A DNA stretch of 8,894 bases from Candidatus Aminicenantota bacterium (GCA_030620255.1 JAUXFB010000029.1:1-8894); one strand, 5' to 3'. Positions 1 to 6,279 are shown, counted from the stretch's first letter. Made by a program: numbers and translations. Notes: generated by a model not told the origin, from the letters alone.

Positions 1-2
1 CA

Positions 3-236
3 GCTGGTAGTGCAAAAAATGGCCGTGACAGCATTTCTAAGAGACTTGGTGTAAAAAAATTCGGAGGAGAAAAAATAAATGCTGGCTCAATTATCATAAG
101 ACAGAGAGGAACAAAATTCAACCCTGGTAATAATGTTGGAAAAGGTAAAGATGATACATTATTCGCATTAGTGTCAGGTAATGTTAGGTTTGTAAACAGA
201 AAAAACAAAAAATTTGTAGAGGTTGATCCTAATTAA
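3..236 (+). CDS. rpmA: 50S ribosomal protein L27 (3' part, 5' end outside window)
   Basis: This is the C-terminal 77 residues of ribosomal protein L27, a large-subunit protein near the peptidyl-transferase centre. The frame opens at base 3 and ends with TAA at 234-236. The reading begins [20 protein letters not shown] and continues through [18 protein letters not shown] and [12 protein letters not shown], which are the family's hallmark segments. By comparison with the family only about the first 8 residues are missing, so the true start lies just left of the window. The tail after the usual end of the beta-barrel ([13 protein letters not shown]) is lysine-rich and normal. L27 directly upstream of obg is a widespread bacterial order, usually with rplU before it; rplU would be expected off the left edge. 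Confidence 0.97.
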   Translation, partial: AGSAKNGRDSISKRLGVKKFGGEKINAGSIIIRQRGTKFNPGNNVGKGKDDTLFALVSGNVRFVNRKNKKFVEVDPN

Positions 237-296
237 TTTTTTATTTGTTCTAAAACTGATTTCCCTTAAAATTTCTTCCATTATTTACTTGAATCG

Positions 297-308
297 TGAA
301 ATATTTCA
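297..308. promoter_or_regulatory. 12-bp perfect palindrome in the rpmA-obg gap
   Basis: The 97-base gap between rpmA and obg holds TGAAATATTTCA, which equals its own reverse complement over all 12 bases. It begins 26 bases upstream of the obg ATG. A weak sigma-70-like -35 (TTGAAT, 289-294) lies just upstream, followed by AT-rich candidates for a -10 (312-319), so the palindrome would fall in the promoter spacer. There is no G+C-rich stem or clear terminator after rpmA, so read-through from rpmA into obg is possible. An operator role is only inferred; in such AT-rich DNA a short palindrome can also arise by chance. Confidence 0.3.
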
Positions 309-333
309 ATAAATATTTTAATAAATTTAATTA

Positions 334-1335
334 ATGTTTGTAGATAGAGCAATAGTTAGTTTTATTGCAGGTAGAGGTGGAAATGGATGTGTGAGTTTCA
401 GGAGGGAGAAATTTATTCAAAGAGGCGGACCTAATGGTGGTGACGGTGGTAATGGCGGTGATATTATTCTTGTTAGTAAAAAAGGAAACAATTCGTTAAT
501 TTATTTTAAATATAGAAATATTATTAGATCAAAACATGGAGAGAGTGGAAAAGGTAGAAATAAGAATGGTAAAAAGGGAAAAGAAGAGATACTCTTTGTA
601 CCAGTAGGTACTGTGGTTAAGACGTTTCCTGATGAAAAATTGATGTTTGATTTTTCAGATGATAATATAAGACTTGCGATTGCTAAAGGAGGACAAGGAG
701 GGTGGGGTAATACTCACTTTAAATCTTCTGTAAACCAGTCTCCAAGAATTGCTATAAAAGGGAAGCCAGGAGAAGAGATTAAAGTAATTCTTGAATTAAA
801 ATTAATAGCTTTTGCTGGACTTGTGGGATTCCCAAATGCAGGTAAATCTACTTTGATTTCAAAAATAAGTGAAGCTAAACCTAAGATTGCAGATTATCCT
901 TTTACAACTTTATCTCCTAACCTGGGTGTTGTATATAGGGGGTATGAGAGTCTTGTTGTCGCAGATATTCCAGGAATTATAGAAGGAGCTCATAATGGAG
1001 ATGGAATGGGTATTGATTTCCTAAAACATATAGAAAGAAATAGGGTTTTGATTTTTTTGATTGATATTTCAGATTGCACAAAAAATACTCCTGTTGAGAC
1101 ATTTAAGATCTTACAGAATGAATTAAAATTATATAAGACTGATTTTTTAAACAAAAAATACTTTGTGGTTGGGAATAAAAATGACCTTGTAACTGAAATG
1201 CATAGAAAAGAAGTTGATAAACTTAGGGAATATTGTAATAAAAAAGATATTGCATATGTTGAAATTTCTGCTTTAAATAATGATAATTTAAGTGTATTTA
1301 AAAATAAACTTTTTGAGTTTTATAATGAAGAATAG
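334..1335 (+). CDS. obgE: Obg/CgtA GTPase, ribosome large-subunit assembly
   Basis: This is an essential-class Obg GTPase that binds the 50S subunit late in assembly and links growth to nucleotide state. Residues 1 to about 158 form the glycine-rich Obg fold (GGRGGNGCVSFRREKF-like repeats, several GG pairs). The G domain follows: G1 GFPNAGKST at 165-173, switch I threonines in YPFTTLSPNLG, G3 DIPG at 211-214, G4 NKND at 281-284, and G5 SAL at 312-314. At 333 residues it ends straight after the G domain, so it lacks the optional C-terminal OCT domain seen in some Gram-positives. The ATG at 334 starts exactly at the conserved MFVDRAIV-type beginning, but no Shine-Dalgarno sequence is visible in the A/T-only stretch before it. 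Its last 11 bases overlap nadD. Confidence 0.97.
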   Translation: MFVDRAIVSFIAGRGGNGCVSFRREKFIQRGGPNGGDGGNGGDIILVSKKGNNSLIYFKYRNIIRSKHGESGKGRNKNGKKGKEEILFVPVGTVVKTFPDEKLMFDFSDDNIRLAIAKGGQGGWGNTHFKSSVNQSPRIAIKGKPGEEIKVILELKLIAFAGLVGFPNAGKSTLISKISEAKPKIADYPFTTLSPNLGVVYRGYESLVVADIPGIIEGAHNGDGMGIDFLKHIERNRVLIFLIDISDCTKNTPVETFKILQNELKLYKTDFLNKKYFVVGNKNDLVTEMHRKEVDKLREYCNKKDIAYVEISALNNDNLSVFKNKLFEFYNEE

Positions 1336-1966
1336 AATTGGTTTGTTAGGTGGAACATTTGATCCCGTACATAAGGGGCACATAGAACTTGGGTTAAAGA
1401 TTTTGGATGCGTTTAAATTGAATAAAATTTTATATGTTTTATCTGCAAATCCTCCACACAAAAATGAGACTAGTGTTGCTTGTACTGAAATCAGGTGGAA
1501 AATGCTGTGTGAAGCCCTTGAGCCTTTCCCAAACTTAGTTCCAAGTGATATAGAAATGAAAAGGAATAAATTTTCATGGACATTTGATACTATTGAAATA
1601 TTAAAAAAAGATCATCCGAATGATATTTTTTTCTTTATTTCAGGAAGTGAAGGCTTTTTAAAGATTAAAGCATGGAAGAAATATAAGAGTTTACTTAAAT
1701 CTACTTCATTTGTAGTTGTTTTAAGAGAAAAAAAACACAGGGATATAATTCAAAATTTGTTAAATGAAGAAAATATACCTGTATGTTTTGATGTTAGTAA
1801 ACAAATTGATTCTCCATGTGTTTATATTTGTTCTTATGATTCAGATAAATTATTCATATCATCAACATTGATTAGGGAGAAAATAAAATCTTTTGAATCA
1901 ATAGAGGATTTGGTTCAAATAGAGATAAAAAAAATAATGGAGGAGTATAATTTATATGGAAATTGA
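1325..1966 (+). CDS. nadD: Nicotinate-nucleotide adenylyltransferase
   Basis: NadD transfers AMP from ATP to nicotinate mononucleotide, giving deamido-NAD in NAD biosynthesis in the cytosol. The nucleotidyltransferase signature GGTFDPVHKGH is at residues 9-19 and the second ATP-binding motif ISSTLIR at 178-184; the substrate-side segment SDIEMKRNKFSWTFDT is also typical. At 213 residues the length is normal. I chose the ATG at 1325, which begins MKNRIGLLGG as in the family. An in-frame ATG at 1292 would add 11 unrelated residues and lie deeper inside obgE. There is no clear Shine-Dalgarno, and the start sits 11 bases inside obgE, so translational coupling to obgE is likely. One variation: the usual G-x-D before the conserved W reads G-S-E here (ISGSEGF), a conservative change. 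Confidence 0.95.
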   Translation: MKNRIGLLGGTFDPVHKGHIELGLKILDAFKLNKILYVLSANPPHKNETSVACTEIRWKMLCEALEPFPNLVPSDIEMKRNKFSWTFDTIEILKKDHPNDIFFFISGSEGFLKIKAWKKYKSLLKSTSFVVVLREKKHRDIIQNLLNEENIPVCFDVSKQIDSPCVYICSYDSDKLFISSTLIREKIKSFESIEDLVQIEIKKIMEEYNLYGN

Positions 1967-2351
1967 TGATTTTAAACTTATACATGAAGATTTGAAAAAG
2001 ACAAAAATCCCGCCTGCTGTTAAAAAGGTTGTTCATACAATATTAGATAAAAAGGGTGAACAAATTGTTGTTTTAAAATTAAAAAGGATTTGTGAATTTA
2101 CTGATTTTATGGTTATTTGCAACGGCAATACATCAATACAGAATAAAGCTATTTCTGATGAAATTCAGAGAATGTTGAAAAAAGAGCTTAAGTTAAAAGC
2201 CTTTAGTGTTGAAGGGCAAAGGAGTTCAGATTGGATACTATTGGATTATATTGATTTTATAGTTCATGTATTTTCTCATGAAAACAGAGAAAAATTTTCT
2301 CTTGAAAAGTTATGGATGGATGCAAGGAGATATGATTTTTACATTGTTTAA
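1956..2351 (+). CDS. rsfS: Ribosomal silencing factor RsfS (DUF143 family)
   Basis: RsfS binds ribosomal protein L14 and blocks joining of the 30S and 50S subunits, lowering translation during starvation. The 131-residue protein shows the family core: LDKKGEQIVVLKL, then CEFTDFMVICNGNTSIQNKAISDEI, VEGQRSSDWILLDYIDFIVHVF, and the end motif EKLWMDARR. It starts at ATG 1956 behind a strong Shine-Dalgarno GGAGGAG (1939-1945) lying inside the end of nadD, 10 bases before the start. It overlaps nadD by 11 bases. The nadD-rsfS neighbourhood is common across bacteria and supports the call. The N-terminal extension of about 20 residues (MEIDDFKLIHEDLKKTKIPP) is a little longer than in many members and may be partly dispensable. 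Confidence 0.94.
   Translation: MEIDDFKLIHEDLKKTKIPPAVKKVVHTILDKKGEQIVVLKLKRICEFTDFMVICNGNTSIQNKAISDEIQRMLKKELKLKAFSVEGQRSSDWILLDYIDFIVHVFSHENREKFSLEKLWMDARRYDFYIV
2324..2330 (+). promoter_or_regulatory. Shine-Dalgarno AAGGAGA before the sigma-54-type regulator
   Basis: AAGGAGA lies inside the 3' end of rsfS. It is the only good ribosome-binding site for the next gene but does not settle the start. The ATG at 2332 is only 1 base downstream, too close for a standard spacer. The in-frame TTG at 2344 is 13 bases downstream, near the upper limit. An in-frame ATG at 2320 lies before the site and would need another signal. All three choices give nearly the same protein. Confidence 0.5.
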
Positions 2352-3240
2352 TGATTTTAAAGATAAAAAATCTTTAGAAATAAAAGAAAAAATAGATAGA
2401 ATTGCAGATTTGGACACAAATATTCTAATTTATGGTGAAACAGGTGTAGGAAAGGATTTCTGGGTAAATTATTTGTTTAATATTAGTAAATTTAAAAACA
2501 TCTTAAATTTAAATTGTGGCGATGTACCTGAAAATCTGCTTGAGAGTGAATGGTTTGGTTATAAAAAAGGGGCATTTACAGGAGCGAACAAAGATTATGA
2601 AGGTAAATGGAAAAAAGCAGAAAATGGAATACTTTTTCTAAACCAGATTGATCTTTTGAGTTTAAATTTACAATCAAGATTACTTAGAATTATAGAAAGA
2701 AAAAAATATTTCCCTTTAGGAGCAAATCAGGAATTAGATATTAATGTGAGGTTTATATTTTCTGCTGATTATGATATTGAAGAAAAGGTTAGGAATGGCT
2801 CATTCAGACAGGATCTTTATTATCGTATTTCATCATATGAAATTTATGTTCCTCCTCTAAGAGAGAGAAAGGAAGATATTTTGCCCTTGATTTTCTATTT
2901 TGCAAAAAAAAGAAATTTGAAAATAAATTTGGAAGAAAAAAGTATTAAATTGATTTCATCTTATGTATGGAAAGGAAATATAAGGGAAATTGAAAATTTT
3001 ATTAATAATGTTTCAATTTTGGGAAAAGAATTAAAAGATGAGCATGTTTATAATTTATTGAAAGACTCAAAGGCCTTTTTTGAAACTTATAAATATTCTG
3101 AAATAAAATTATATGAATTAGAAAAAGAGTACATACATTATCTTTTGAGAAAATATAAGAGTAAAGTGAAAGTATCAAAAATCTTAGGAATTTCAAGAAA
3201 ATCTCTTTACAATAAAATAAAAAAATATGAAAAAGATTGA
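2332..3240 (+). CDS. Sigma-54-type AAA+ regulator with Fis HTH and altered Walker B
   Basis: This is a bacterial enhancer-binding protein of the NtrC/PspF type, 302 residues from ATG 2332 (a TTG start at 2344 is possible). Such proteins bind upstream DNA and use ATP hydrolysis to open sigma-54 promoters. Seen in order: Walker A GETGVGKD (35-42), sigma-54 contact loop GAFTGA (80-85), Walker B region GILFLNQI (99-106), sensor I region FSAD (143-146), arginine-finger segment FRQDLYYRIS, PPLRERKEDI, sensor II WKGNIREIENF, and a C-terminal Fis-type HTH (VSKILGISRKSLYNKIKKY). There is no N-terminal receiver, GAF or PAS domain, as in PspF. The odd point is that Walker B normally reads LFLDEI; here both acids are amides (N104, Q105), and the sensor I T-N is A-D (145-146). 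ATP hydrolysis is therefore doubtful, while ATP, sigma-54 and DNA binding look possible. It overlaps rsfS by 20 bases and rlmH by 14. The family call is firm; target and activity are unknown. Confidence 0.88.
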   Translation: MIFTLFNDFKDKKSLEIKEKIDRIADLDTNILIYGETGVGKDFWVNYLFNISKFKNILNLNCGDVPENLLESEWFGYKKGAFTGANKDYEGKWKKAENGILFLNQIDLLSLNLQSRLLRIIERKKYFPLGANQELDINVRFIFSADYDIEEKVRNGSFRQDLYYRISSYEIYVPPLRERKEDILPLIFYFAKKRNLKINLEEKSIKLISSYVWKGNIREIENFINNVSILGKELKDEHVYNLLKDSKAFFETYKYSEIKLYELEKEYIHYLLRKYKSKVKVSKILGISRKSLYNKIKKYEKD

Positions 3241-3691
3241 GTTGATATGTATCGGTAATCTGAAATTCAAAAAACTAAAACCTCTTGAAGAGAATTTTAT
3301 AAAAAAGATAAATTTTTTTGTGGATTTCAAAGTTAAAAATTTAAAGGAAATAAAATTAAAGAATGAAGATATATTGATGGGAAAAGAGGGAAAGATGATT
3401 CTTGAAAGCCTTAATACAAAAGATTTTGTTATTGCTCTTGATAAATATGGAAAGAAAATGGATTCAATAGGGTTTGCAAAATTTTTATCTGATAAAATTT
3501 CTTTTTATTCAGGGAGGGTGGTTTTTCTTATCGGAGGTTTTGTGGGGCTGTCAAAAATACTTGATGATAGGATAGATTTTAAATTATCATTTTCAGATAT
3601 GACATTTTCTCATGACCTTTTTAGAATTGTTTTTTTAGAGCAATTATATAGGATATTTACAATTATAAAGGGTATAAAATATCACAGGTAA
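3227..3691 (+). CDS. rlmH: 23S rRNA (pseudouridine-1915-N3)-methyltransferase RlmH
   Basis: RlmH is a SPOUT-class methyltransferase that uses S-adenosylmethionine to methylate pseudouridine 1915 in helix 69 of 23S rRNA, on assembled 70S ribosomes. The 154-residue protein has the family pattern: start MKKIELICIGNLKFK, middle FVIALDKYGKKMDS, the SAM-binding knot segment VVFLIGGFVGLS, and the very conserved tail DMTFSHDLFRIVFLEQLYRI followed by KGIKYHR. The usual knot sequence GGAxG-L reads GGFVGL, a small variation. The ATG at 3227 lies 14 bases inside the upstream regulator gene, within its HTH-coding end, and has no Shine-Dalgarno, so its translation probably depends on ribosomes finishing that gene. 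It is the last gene of the cluster; no convincing intrinsic terminator follows. Confidence 0.94.
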   Translation: MKKIELICIGNLKFKKLKPLEENFIKKINFFVDFKVKNLKEIKLKNEDILMGKEGKMILESLNTKDFVIALDKYGKKMDSIGFAKFLSDKISFYSGRVVFLIGGFVGLSKILDDRIDFKLSFSDMTFSHDLFRIVFLEQLYRIFTIIKGIKYHR

Positions 3692-3764
3692 TATATTGCT
3701 TTAAAAATAAATATTAATTTTGTCGATAACCTTAATCAATAAGAAATTGTTTTATTTAGTTCAG

Positions 3765-3793
3765 TTGATTTTTCAAAAGATATTATATAACAT
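3765..3793 (+). promoter_or_regulatory. Possible sigma-70 promoter for the aminopeptidase gene
   Basis: In the 120-base gap after rlmH, TTGATT (3765-3770) is followed 17 bases later by TAACAT (3788-3793); TATAAC at 3786-3791 with a 15-base spacer is an alternative. Transcription would begin near 3800, leaving a very short leader to the AAGGAG site (3801-3806). The match is moderate and the region is AT-rich. The ten bases TTGATTTTTC at this -35 recur at the -35 of the fbp promoter. Confidence 0.35.
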
Positions 3794-3811
3794 TACAAAT
3801 AAGGAGTAAAA

Positions 3812-5200
3812 ATGTTTGATAAAAAGACTTATATAAAGAGAAGAAGTTTGTTGAGAGATGATGTTAACACAGGTTTGATTCTTATACTTGGTAATAATGA
3901 GAGCCCTATGAATTATCCTGCAAATCCTTATCCATTTAGACAGGATAGTAATTTTTTATACTTTTTTGGTATTGATAAACCTGGATTCACAGGTTTGATA
4001 GATATTGATGAAAACAAGGATTTTTTGTTTGGAGAAGACTTTACCATAGATGATATTATATGGATGGGCCCTCAGCCTATTGTAAGAGAGTTAGCAGAAA
4101 AAGTTGGAATAAAGAATACAGGTAATTTACGCAAGTTAAAAGAACAAATTGACAATGCGATTTCAAGAGGAAGAAAGATTCATTTTTTACCTCCTTATAG
4201 AGCTGAAAATAGTCTTGAAATTGAAAGACTCTTGGGAATATCAAATATAAATATAAAGAATTATGCTTCTAAAGAATTAATTAAAGCTGTTATTTCTCAG
4301 AGGTCAGTTAAATCAAAGGAGGAAATTGCTGAGATTGAAAAAGCACTTGACATCTCTTATGAAATGAATATGGCAGTAATGAATATAGCTAAACCCGGGA
4401 AATATGAGAGAGAACTTGTGGGCGAAATTGAAGGGATCATAAGCTCTTTTGGAAGTCATTATTCATTCCCGACTATACTTACTATAAATGGAGAAACTCT
4501 TCACAACCATTTTCATGGGAATAAATTGACAAAAAACAGGTTGCTGATTATTGATTCAGGCGCTGAATCTCCTGAACATTATGCATCGGATATAACCAGG
4601 ACTTTGCCTGTAGGAGGTAAATTTACTTCAGAACAAAAAGATATCTATGAAATAGTTCTTGAGTCTCAGGTTTATGCTATTAAGGCTACAAAACCTGGAA
4701 AAAAATATAGAGATATTCATCTCAAAGTTGCACAAGTAATTGCACAAGGAATGAAACATTTAGGGTTAATGAAAGGGAGTGTTGCAGATGCTGTAGAAAA
4801 AGGAGCTCATGCATTATTTTTCCCTCACGGGCTGGGGCATATGATGGGGCTTGATGTTCATGATATGGAAGATTTAGGGGAAGATTTGGTAGGATATGAT
4901 GATACAGTTAAGAGAAGTGATCAATTCGGTCTTGCTTATTTGAGATTGGCAAAAGAATTGAAACCTGATTTTGTGTTTACTGTTGAGCCTGGAATTTACT
5001 TCATTCCTGCTTTGATTGACAAATGGAGTTCTGAGAAGAGATACAAGGAATATATAGATTATTCAAAAGTAGAAAAATTCAAAGGCTTTGGCGGCATAAG
5101 GATTGAAGATGATGTGATGATAACTGATAATGGACATAGAGTCTTAGGCAGAAGGCAGATCCCAAAATCAGTAAAAGAAATTGAAGATATTATGGTATAA
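3812..5200 (+). CDS. pepP: Aminopeptidase P family Xaa-Pro peptidase (M24B)
   Basis: This is a cytosolic metallopeptidase predicted to remove the N-terminal residue before a proline. The N-terminal domain (to about residue 170) has the aminopeptidase P pattern PYPFRQDSNFLYFFGI. The C-terminal pita-bread fold carries all five expected dinuclear metal ligands: D248 in IIDSGAE, D260 in SDITRTLP, H343 in FPHGLGHMMG, E392 in TVEPGIY and E432 in GGIRIEDD. The supporting histidines H339 and H350 (DVHD) are also present. The length, 462 residues, fits the longer aminopeptidase P group rather than short prolidases. The start is firm: AAGGAG at 3801-3806 is 5 bases before ATG 3812. It stands alone between rlmH and a convergent gene whose stop is only 11 bases away, so transcripts from the two sides may overlap at their 3' ends. 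No signal peptide is visible. Confidence 0.93.
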   Translation: MFDKKTYIKRRSLLRDDVNTGLILILGNNESPMNYPANPYPFRQDSNFLYFFGIDKPGFTGLIDIDENKDFLFGEDFTIDDIIWMGPQPIVRELAEKVGIKNTGNLRKLKEQIDNAISRGRKIHFLPPYRAENSLEIERLLGISNINIKNYASKELIKAVISQRSVKSKEEIAEIEKALDISYEMNMAVMNIAKPGKYERELVGEIEGIISSFGSHYSFPTILTINGETLHNHFHGNKLTKNRLLIIDSGAESPEHYASDITRTLPVGGKFTSEQKDIYEIVLESQVYAIKATKPGKKYRDIHLKVAQVIAQGMKHLGLMKGSVADAVEKGAHALFFPHGLGHMMGLDVHDMEDLGEDLVGYDDTVKRSDQFGLAYLRLAKELKPDFVFTVEPGIYFIPALIDKWSSEKRYKEYIDYSKVEKFKGFGGIRIEDDVMITDNGHRVLGRRQIPKSVKEIEDIMV

Positions 5201-5211
5201 GAACCAGTTAA

Positions 5212-5832
5212 TTACTGTTTAATAATCTCAACCCTTCTGTTTTTTGCTCTACCCTGTTCTGTATTATTGGATGTTACTGGAGCTAATGGTCCTACTCCGT
5301 AGGCTGATAATTGTTTAGAGTTGATCTTAAAGTTAGTTGTGAGTTCTTTCATTACAGATTTTGATCTCTTTTGTGATAAGTCCATATTGTGTGAGAATTT
5401 TCCAGTATTATCAGTATGCCCTACAATGTAAATTTTTAGATTTGGATTTTCCTTCAAGAGTTTGGCAACTTCTTTTATTGCAGGAATAGATTCAGATTTG
5501 AGTGTGGCTTTATCTGTATCAAAGTAAATGCCGTGAACTGTTGCGTGGCCATTCTCATTCAAATCATTCTTTAAAGTCTCAGAATTTACAATGATCAAAT
5601 CAGATTCCATTTTCTTAATTTCAATAATATCCAATTGAACTACAGTATATGGATACCAACCCAGAGAAACATACAATGATACAAAAACTTGTTGATTGTT
5701 TTTTTCTATTTTAGCTGCAAGATATCGTTGGTTTTCAGATTTACCGCGGAGCTTGACAAACCTATTTGTTACAGGATATACAATATCAGGCCATTTTCTA
5801 TAGTTTCCATTGTCCAGTTTTTTGCCTAACAT
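5212..5832 (-). CDS. OmpA-family protein, C-terminal part of a split gene
   Basis: This 206-codon frame holds the C-terminal two thirds of an OmpA-family envelope protein. Residues 1 to about 85 continue the N-terminal module (SENQRYLAAKIEKNNQQVFV, VVQLDIIEIKKMES). Residues about 90-206 are an OmpA-like peptidoglycan-binding domain: HGIYFDTDKATLK, IYIVGHTDNTGKF, the LSQKRSKSV helix with the conserved arginine, YGVGPLAPV and NRRVEI near the end. It has no signal peptide and no Shine-Dalgarno before ATG 5832, which argues against an independent cytoplasmic protein. The ATG overlaps the stop of the upstream frame, ATG-TTAG, offset by -1. The natural reading is one gene of about 320 codons interrupted by a single-base change or bridged by frameshifting. 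The rest of the frame looks intact, so any decay is recent. Confidence 0.85.
   Translation of the reverse strand: MLGKKLDNGNYRKWPDIVYPVTNRFVKLRGKSENQRYLAAKIEKNNQQVFVSLYVSLGWYPYTVVQLDIIEIKKMESDLIIVNSETLKNDLNENGHATVHGIYFDTDKATLKSESIPAIKEVAKLLKENPNLKIYIVGHTDNTGKFSHNMDLSQKRSKSVMKELTTNFKINSKQLSAYGVGPLAPVTSNNTEQGRAKNRRVEIIKQ
5826..5832 (-). other. Frame break joining the two halves of the OmpA-family gene
   Basis: On the minus strand the seven bases ATGTTAG contain both the stop (TAG) of the signal-peptide half and the ATG of the OmpA-domain half, in frames offset by -1. One extra base here would fuse them: for example a third T in GTTAG would give C-L-G-K-K across the junction. The preceding TTTAAAT (5831-5837) resembles a slippery heptamer but is out of register for standard -1 slippage. 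Confidence 0.75.
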
Positions 5833-6170
5833 TTAAATATGGGTTTAAATCCTGCTTTTTTTAATCCTATTTCATAATTCCTAAATACCTCAAGAGTTGA
5901 TCTTCCCTTAGGTACAGTATATGTAATGCGTGTGACTTTTCCCTCTAATTTTTTTGTTTTTGTTAGTTTTCCTTTTTTATTTGGAAGCCCTGTAGGAAGA
6001 GTATATTCATCAAATTCATTCATTGTATAATTAACAATTATTGATTCAGGGTATCTGGAAATTAATGAGTGATCCTTACTTCCTTTTATATCTATCTTCT
6101 CTTTAGCGAAAAAAGATGGAGCTGTAAGAAAGCAGATTGTAATAAAAAATATAATTGTTTTTTTTAACAT
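5826..6170 (-). CDS. OmpA-family protein, N-terminal signal-peptide part of a split gene
   Basis: This 114-residue frame is the exported front end of the same envelope protein. Residues 1-22 form a classic signal peptide: MLKK, a hydrophobic core with IIFFITICFL, then a likely cleavage after SFFA before KEK. The mature part matches, from my memory of the family, the module found before OmpA domains in DUF4892-like proteins: KDHSLISRYPESIIVNY, EFDEYTLPTG, LEGKVTRITYTVPKGRSTLE and VFRNYEIGLKKAGFK. It ends abruptly at FKC-stop, where the family normally runs on into the next module. The start at ATG 6170 is supported by GGAGG at 6181-6177 (minus strand) about 6 bases upstream; a TTG at 6176 is in frame but overlaps that site. 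Alone, this piece would be a small periplasmic fragment without its anchor domain. Confidence 0.82.
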   Translation of the reverse strand: MLKKTIIFFITICFLTAPSFFAKEKIDIKGSKDHSLISRYPESIIVNYTMNEFDEYTLPTGLPNKKGKLTKTKKLEGKVTRITYTVPKGRSTLEVFRNYEIGLKKAGFKPIFKC

Positions 6171-6203
6171 AATCAACCTCCGGTTATATTGTAATATTGG
6201 TTA

Positions 6204-6231
6204 ATTCTATCATTTAAAAGCTAATTGTCAA
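6204..6231 (-). promoter_or_regulatory. Sigma-70 promoter for the OmpA-family gene
   Basis: Reading the minus strand, a perfect TTGACA (6231-6226) is followed after 16 bases by TAGAAT (6209-6204), five of six matches to TATAAT. Transcription would begin near 6197, giving a leader of about 27 bases that holds the GGAGG site. This is one of the two best promoters in the window and suggests the split gene is, or recently was, well expressed. Confidence 0.7.
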
Positions 6232-6250
6232 GATGATGTATTACAAAAGG

Positions 6251-6279
6251 TTGATTTTTCTGTTTATAAAATGTAATAT
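6251..6279 (+). promoter_or_regulatory. Sigma-70 promoter for the fructose-bisphosphatase gene
   Basis: TTGATT (6251-6256) and TAATAT (6274-6279) are separated by the ideal 17 bases. Transcription would start near 6286, so the in-frame ATG at 6233 lies upstream of the transcript and cannot be the start. This supports the start at 6299 behind GAGGTG (6289-6294). The -35 lies 19 bases from the -35 of the divergent OmpA-family promoter, so the two may compete or share regulators. Confidence 0.6.

Noticed and set aside
3002..3196. Minus-strand 64-codon open frame
   Set aside because: It lies wholly opposite the HTH-coding end of the sigma-54-type regulator, has a low-complexity Leu/Ile/Phe-rich product and no start signals.
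3690..3716. TAATAT / ATATTA arms after rlmH as a terminator
   Set aside because: The stem is only A-T pairs with a long loop, expected by chance in DNA this AT-rich.
5201..5225. Near-palindrome CAGTTAATTACTG between convergent genes as a bidirectional terminator
   Set aside because: Arms are imperfect and short, and it overlaps the stop of the minus-strand gene without a stable GC stem.
5831..5837. TTTAAAT (minus strand) as a standard -1 slippery heptamer
   Set aside because: The zero frame reads TTT AAA TGT, not T TTA AAT, and a standard slip would place TAA in the new frame just before the ATG. Programmed frameshifting is not excluded but is not supported by this motif.
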